Assembly (NCBI GenBank): GCA_018417955.1 | Contig: JACTVC010000002.1 | Span: 2,542,001 to 2,606,000, forward strand | DNA from: Laccaria trichodermophora | Taxonomy: Eukaryota > Basidiomycota > Agaricomycetes > Agaricales > Hydnangiaceae | DNA length: 64,000 bases | Reading direction: 5' to 3' | Shown here: one piece after another, positions 58,728 through 64,000 of the stretch | Layout: the number at the start of each line of letters is the position of its first letter | Position numbering within the stretch: position 1 is the first letter of the stretch | Position numbers and translations under genes: made by a program | Notes under the pieces: model-generated | What the model was told of the DNA's origin: nothing | The model's input: the letters and a program-made list of their open reading frames with translations, nothing else | Database searches by the model: none

Positions 58728-60156
58728 CTAAGTCAAAAATCTGGTAATAATATTGGCGTCCGTCCCACTGATCCTTTCCTTCAATCTTAGCATGTCTGCT
58801 GGGCTGACATCCGCTATGTCAGCCATGAGGTACGCCACCTCGCCCTTGGAGTCAGAATACTGCTTCTCGACGTTGTATGGTGACAATGCATCGTTGACCT
58901 GCTTCAGCACACCAGGCTGGTTCTTGTGCACATGACAGACACGAATTTGAGTCAAATGGTCTGCAGTGATCGCGCGCAGATCGACTTCAGGGAAATTAAC
59001 AGCCCCGACGGTTGAACCATAACCCAGGTAACGAGAGAGGGCTTGAGAGACCTCCTCCCCAATCATTTTCTGTGCTTCCTCTGTCGAACCACCGATATGG
59101 GGTGTGAGGATTACGTTGTTGAGGGCGCGCAGAGTGGAAGCCCATGGATTTAGCTGGTCATCAAATGGTGCACCATTTGCCCCAGGCTCGGCTGGAAAGA
59201 CGTCTATAGCTGCGCCAGCCAGATGACCAGATTGCAAGAATCGAACGAGGGCGGGTATATCGACGACTTTGCCTCGTGCATTGTTGATGAGATATGAACC
59301 CTTTTTCATTTGAGCCAATTGTTGTTCAGATATCATGTTGATAGTTTCGGGGAGTTCGGGGACGTGAAGTGTTACAAAATCTGACTCGGATAGTAGCGTC
59401 GACAGGGAATCAACCTGACGCGCTGAACCCAACGGCATGATGTTGACTACATCATGGAAGAGGACACGGAGGCCAAACGCTTCCGCGAGTACCGAAAGCT
59501 GAGACCCAATGTGGCCATAGCCTATAATCCCTAACGTCTTCCCGCGAATTTCCCAGCAGCCTTTCGACTGCTTGTTCCAGACACCTGTTCGCAATTCATA
59601 CGCTCGCTCAAAGAGCTGGCGGGAAAGCGCGACAAGTTCGGACATTACGAGCTCTGCGACAGAGCGAGAATTGGAGAAGGGGGAGTTGAACACAGGGACT
59701 CCTGCTCTAGCAGCAGCTGAGAGGTCGACTTGATTGGTGCCGATACAGAAGCATCCAATGACGAGCAACTGACGTAGGGTTAGCCTGACGGCAGAAAGAT
59801 CGAGATAAAGAAAGTACCTTAGACGCAGCCTTGAGTACCCGTTGTGTAATTTTTGTCTTGCTTCGGATTCCAATGCCATGATATGAGCCGATCTTCTCGA
59901 CAAGTTCGTCCTCTGACATTGCTTTTGAATAATGATCGACATGATATCCCTGCCCTCTGAAAGTAGCAACAGCATCCTGACTGATATTTTCGAGGATCAA
60001 GAGCCTAAGACCCTCGTTTTCCAGCGGATGCAAAACCTTGGGCTGGCGGATGTCAGTGCTTGAATCTCTTCCACGGTTGCGAAAGTGGTCATGGATGGAG
60101 GAAGTGACAGGAGAGGTGGAGGCAGCGACGGATTTTATGTTGATTGGAGTGGACAT
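58728..60156 (-). CDS. SER33: D-3-phosphoglycerate dehydrogenase (serine biosynthesis)
   Basis: Oxidises 3-phosphoglycerate to 3-phosphohydroxypyruvate, the first step of serine synthesis. The start at 60156 reads MSTPINIKSVAASTS; a Ser/Thr-rich lead precedes VLHPLENEGLRLLILENISQ. After the single intron (about 59760-59817): LLVIGCFCIGTNQVDLSAAA, FNSPFSNSRSVAELVMSELV, the NAD-binding GIIGYGHIGSQLSVLAEAFG and KKGSYLINNARGKVVDIPAL (catalytic Arg region). The catalytic His is in VILTPHIGGSTEEAQKMIGE. A C-terminal ACT domain (VCHVHKNQPGVLKQVNDALS, EVAYLMADI) suggests serine feedback. About 460 residues, close to yeast Ser3/Ser33. It shares a promoter with HIS7. Confidence 0.95.
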
Positions 60157-60281
60157 GGTGGGAAGACGCAAGGATTGAAAGAACGAAAGACAAATCAGAT
60201 GAGGACGGAGAGATTTTGTTGCAAAAAGCACGCAATATAAACAATTTTGCTGACCGGACCGCCATCTCCGGTGACTGTCAT

Positions 60282-60288
60282 TGACTCA
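60282..60288 (+). promoter_or_regulatory. Gcn4/Cpc1-type site TGACTCA between SER33 and HIS7
   Basis: A perfect palindromic TGACTCA lies 126 bp from the SER33 start and 30 bp before the HIS7 start, in the 161-bp gap the two genes share. It is the consensus for Gcn4/CPC1, the general amino-acid control factor. Both flanking genes are classical targets of that control in other fungi. Confidence 0.7.
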
Positions 60289-60317
60289 ATATTATTTGCT
60301 TTTTTCTCTTGACTGTT

Positions 60318-62035
60318 ATGGGTCTATATCTCTTGGACTACGGCGCAGGAAACGTCCAGAGTCTCGCCAATTCGCTCACAAAACTTGGCTACAAGTTCAC
60401 ATGGATATCCGATCCCACCGACTTCAACAAGGCTACCGTCTGTACCCACAATTTCATCCAACAACCCTTCATTTATGCATTCCTATCTAGAGCCTCATCT
60501 TCCCTGGCGTTGGCGCGTTTGAGACCGCCCTCGGTTTTTTGAATGCTCGTGGACTTCTTGAACCTCTACGTGAATATATCCGTTCAGGAAAGCCCTACTT
60601 TGGAATTTGCATTGGGATGCAAATACTCTTTCGGTCATCGGCCGAATCGTCCTCTGAAGGATTGGGCGTTATTCCTTGCCCGATCGAGCGCTTCGACGAT
60701 GAAGACAAGACGGTTCCCCACATTGGGTGGAATGCCGCAGATCTCGTGAATGTGCAAGAAGACGCAGAAGGCGTCAATGGTTCTTCATACTATTATTTCG
60801 TCCATTCGTACCGTGCAAGGTACAACCCTACAGAATACCCGGAAGCTATGCATTGGGCTCATACCACCACGCAATATGGAAAGGAAATTTTTATATCTTC
60901 CGTCCGAAAAGGCAATGTTTTCGGCACACAGTTCCACCCCGAAAAGTCTGGCGCAGCTGGGCTTCAGCTTCTTGAGGAATGGCTTCGTAAACCAGAGTCA
61001 GCTCACACATCCGCACCTTCCACCCCGCTCATCACACGTCTCCCTAAGCCAATTCATCGGCTCACCAAGCGTATCGTTGCTTGCATGGATGTTCGCGCTA
61101 ATGACCAGGGGGACCTTGTCGTTACGAAGGGTGACCAATACGATGTTCGAGAAAAGATAAATCTTACCCCGGACTCCACGAGTGCCAACACGGCGGGGGA
61201 GGTACGCAATCTAGGGAAACCGGTTGCTCTTGCGGCACGTTACTACGAGTCTAGGGCAGATGAACTTTGTCTGCTCAATATCACCTCTTTCCGCCATTCT
61301 CCACTACAAGATCAACCAATGCTCGCCGTAGTCCGAGCTGCCGCAGAGTGCGTCTTTGTGCCGTTAACCATTGGCGGTGGTATCAAAGACACTGTCGATC
61401 CTGACGGGACAAAACGAAGCGCACTGGAAGTAGCAGGAACATATTTCCGCGCGGGTGCGGACAAAGTAAGTATTGGATCAGAAGCGGTCTATGCTGTAGA
61501 ACGGCTCCTCGCAGCTGGGAAACCCAACGGCACCAGCGCGATTGAGACAATCGCTCACGCATATGGTCGACAGGCCGTGGTTGTCTCCATTGACCCTCGA
61601 CGCACATATGTAGATTCTAGCACATATGACGGGCCACACAAGTCTGAAGTCATTGTGGGTTCTCAAGGTTATGAAGGGAAGGCTTGGTGGTACCAATGCA
61701 CCGTTTCTGGGGGTCGCGAGCTGCGTCCGCTTTCTGTTGTGCAACTCGCTCAAGGTGTGGAGAAGTTGGGGGCCGGCGAGATCCTCATCAACAGCATAGA
61801 TCGTGATGGCACGGGGCTGGGATTCGATCTGGATTTGTTAAGGGTGGTCAAGCGGAGCGTGAAGATTCCAGTGATTGCCAGTAGCGGCGCTGGTTCTGCA
61901 TCGCACTTTGTCGAAGTTTTTGAGCAAACCGATGTGGAGGCTGCTTTGGCTGCTGGCATTTTTCATAGGGGAGAGGTTGGAATCAAGGAGGTCAAGGAGG
62001 CGATGAAGGGTGCAGGTCTCAACGTTAGAGATTGA
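60318..62035 (+). CDS. HIS7: Imidazole glycerol phosphate synthase, HisH-HisF fusion (His7)
   Basis: Couples glutamine hydrolysis to ring closure of PRFAR, giving IGP for histidine and AICAR for purines. It starts at 60318 (MGLYLLDYGAGNVQSLANSL). One 53-nt intron (60438-60490) joins DFNKAT to SLIFPGVGAFETALGFLNAR. The amidotransferase nucleophile is Cys in GKPYFGICIGMQILF; its His-Glu partners are in FGTQFHPEKSG. A linker leads to the HisF barrel: RIVACMDVRANDQGDLVVTK (catalytic Asp), LCLLNITSFRHSPLQD, FVPLTIGGGIKDTV, AGADKVSIGSEAV and GEILINSIDRDGTGLGFDLD (second catalytic Asp). IPVIASSGAGSASHFVEVFE follows. It ends GAGLNVRD. About 550 residues, as in yeast. Confidence 0.96.
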
Positions 62036-62408
62036 GTAGAAGAAACAAAAAATATATTCATGTTGTACAAGGTTGGCACAAACGCACGAGAGGGGAGGTA
62101 CAGGTGTATGATATCCCGGGTTATCGTAAACCGATATGGTATCGCCTATGTCTGCAAGGGAAAGGCGTAGATGATGGCAAAAAATTAAGAGAGCGGAATA
62201 GACAATGGGTCAGTCGACGAAAAAAAGGGAAGGGCCGTGACTGTTCAAGGAACCAGATAAATACAAAAAGAAAAGAGAAGATTGTTGAGGAGGTCAAAGT
62301 ACAACAGGGAGGTTGTACAAAAAAGAAAGGTGTACAGCATACATAGGGAATGTGAGGCGGTGAATTTTGATGCGAGAACAGAGGGAAAAGGCAAGTTTCC
62401 AATTTCAT

Positions 62409-63888
62409 TTACTTTGCTCCGCGAACCACTCTGCCCACCTTCTTCATGAGACTGGTCTTCCTCCCTAGGGGTCCACCCTGATTACCATCGAAATATGCAC
62501 CGGGGGGACTCTCCTCTCCTGGAGGAGTCGTTCCGCGATTCATTGGCGTAGCCGGTAACTCTTTGTTCGTTTGATTCTGGTTCTGGGCATCAATAAAAAT
62601 GAAAGGCTCGGGCTTCTCTGGTATAGAAGCAGGATTGTTCCGTGTTCCGCCTCCGAATCGACCAAGGAAAGAGTTTTGCGAACGATGGGTGGGACGAGTA
62701 CCCGAATCAGATTGGTAATTGACGGCTTGAGTGGATGGAGAGGGTGGTTGCTGATAATCTGCAGACACAGGTACGTTGGGTGCATCCCGCATTTTGCGGA
62801 TGCGATGCATCAGCGATTTCGAGCGATTAGGAAATCCGGGAGAACCAAGGGGCGGAGAGCCCGGTGGTACGTCGGCAGTGGTGGATTGATCGGGAACGAA
62901 GATGGGCTGGGGAGGAGGAACAAGTGAGCGCCGTGCCGCAACACGTGAACGTGCATCTTTGTCCTCCTTTGGGCGCCTTGTTGCGGGGCTGCTGTGAGAC
63001 GTAGAGAGTGAGCCATGGGAATCTTTGCCGTTGTAGATGGAGCTGGCTGGGGTATCCCCATCCAGTCTCGTGGAGCCTCCTCCGGCGAAAAACTCTTCGA
63101 ATGGCTCGGGCTCATGAATACCCCAGGCTTCTGCGATGGCGTCGACTTTCTTCTTTGGCGGGTCGGGGTAGTCATTTGAAAATGCTTGGTATGCGAGGGC
63201 AGAAGGATAGGCGCTGTCACCAATCGGAGCATGGTCGGGTTTTCCACCGGTCCAGGCATGCATAGGTGCCTTATTTCGATGTTTGTTACGAGATGGAGCA
63301 CATGCATCGAATGGACCATCATGATGGAACACTAAGCAATTCAAAAGATTAAGATGATGGAGTTTGACCAAAAGAGAAGACATACTGGGACCCACACCCG
63401 TGATATCTAGCCTGTCGATAACGTCGGCGTACTGTGAGCCTTTCTTGCTGCGAGATTTGCCGTTCGAGCGAGGTTTCTCTACTATACCTCCTGAATCCTG
63501 AGATTGTGACCTCCTGTCTGTTGGGCGAGAAGTGGTATTTTGGGCAGGCGAGCTTAGTAAAGCGACGATGAATGGCGGCGAAAAAAGAAATGAACGAAGG
63601 GACTCACATAGCCGTTTGGCTCCGTCCCATTCTCGTACGAGGACTGCTATCTGTTTGAGTACGGTAGGTAACTGTGTCGCGAACAGCTTCGGTGATGTCG
63701 TGATTATCGCGATGCGGTGGGGCAGACTTGGGAACAGCAGCTGGCATTCTAGCTGAGGGTTTCGATTTTGGAGGAGGAGGAGGAGGAGGACGCTGCTTCT
63801 GCTTGGCGGGGTCGACGAAAGGGTCGGATGAAGATCTGAGGCGCGAGGGAGGCAATGACCTTGAAAGCTGAAGCTGGATTGCGGCCAT
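62409..63888 (-). CDS. PAL1: Pal1-family cell-morphogenesis protein
   Basis: Endocytosis/polarity protein that in S. pombe sits at growing tips and helps keep cylindrical shape. The start at 63888 reads MAAIQLQLSRSLPPSRLRSS, then a PPPPPPP run. The conserved Pal1 core follows: SQYADVIDRLDITGVGPSMF, HHDGPFDACAPSRNKHRNKA and PMHAWTGGKPDHAP (introns near 63595 and 63335-63385). The rest is a Ser/Pro-rich disordered tail with GIHEPEPFEEFFAGGGS. It ends TSLMKKVGRVVRGAK, a basic amphipathic end. The DVIDRLD and HHDGPFDAC blocks define the family. Confidence 0.9.
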
Positions 63889-64000
63889 GTCGATGGTTGG
63901 TTAATAACCAACGTTTTCTCACGCCAAGTGTTCCTACAAATCAATTAAGTATTATAAGTAGCCTGCTCACAGTGTTGGACGATGAGAACGACAAACGATG

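Overview
The window is nuclear DNA from a filamentous basidiomycete, most likely a mushroom-forming agaricomycete. The genes are dense (about one per 1.8 kb), on both strands, and cut by many short GT-AG introns of about 45-65 nt. Protein types and gene shapes are fungal: Dug3, Ice2, Pal1, Rrp36, Esf1, an IRC3-type helicase, fused PsuG-PsuK and fused HisH-HisF. No tRNA, rRNA or CRISPR array was recognised. Exon joins were done by eye, so gene ends are firmer than internal splice sites.

Left part (1-13.4 kb): a single-pass membrane protein cut by the window edge, a Rab4 GTPase, an RBM39-type splicing factor, peroxin Pex16, an unrecognised coiled-coil protein, a CorA/Mnr2-type magnesium transporter, and the pre-rRNA processing factor Rrp36.

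Middle (13.4-25.5 kb): a 156-bp terminal-inverted-repeat element, a large multi-pass membrane protein of unknown function, a DUF2235 hydrolase, the dehydrodolichyl diphosphate synthase subunit Nus1, a gene-free 2-kb block made of two nested terminal-inverted-repeat elements, and alpha-SNAP (Sec17).

25.5-45.4 kb is mostly housekeeping metabolism and nuclear function: phosphoacetylglucosamine mutase, Dug3 glutathione-degradation amidotransferase, Ice2, molybdopterin synthase large subunit, a mitochondrial-looking pseudouridine glycosidase-kinase fusion, Irc3-like helicase, ADP/ATP carrier, a Siz/PIAS SUMO ligase, NudC and Esf1.

45.4-64 kb: a secreted precursor made of Kex2-type peptide repeats (the most interesting single locus), a Pro/Tyr/His-rich protein, an EED-like WD40 protein, complex I subunit NDUFA11, a Rap1-like BRCT-BRCT-Myb protein, ribosomal protein uS9 (Rps16), mitochondrial uL4m, an F-box protein, Rad51, 3-phosphoglycerate dehydrogenase, His7 and Pal1.

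Several neighbours share short divergent promoters. The serine (Ser3/33) and histidine (His7) genes flank one perfect TGACTCA Gcn4/Cpc1-type site. RAD51 has an ACGCGT (MCB) site about 50 bp before its start. The molybdopterin synthase and pseudouridine genes start 74 bp apart.
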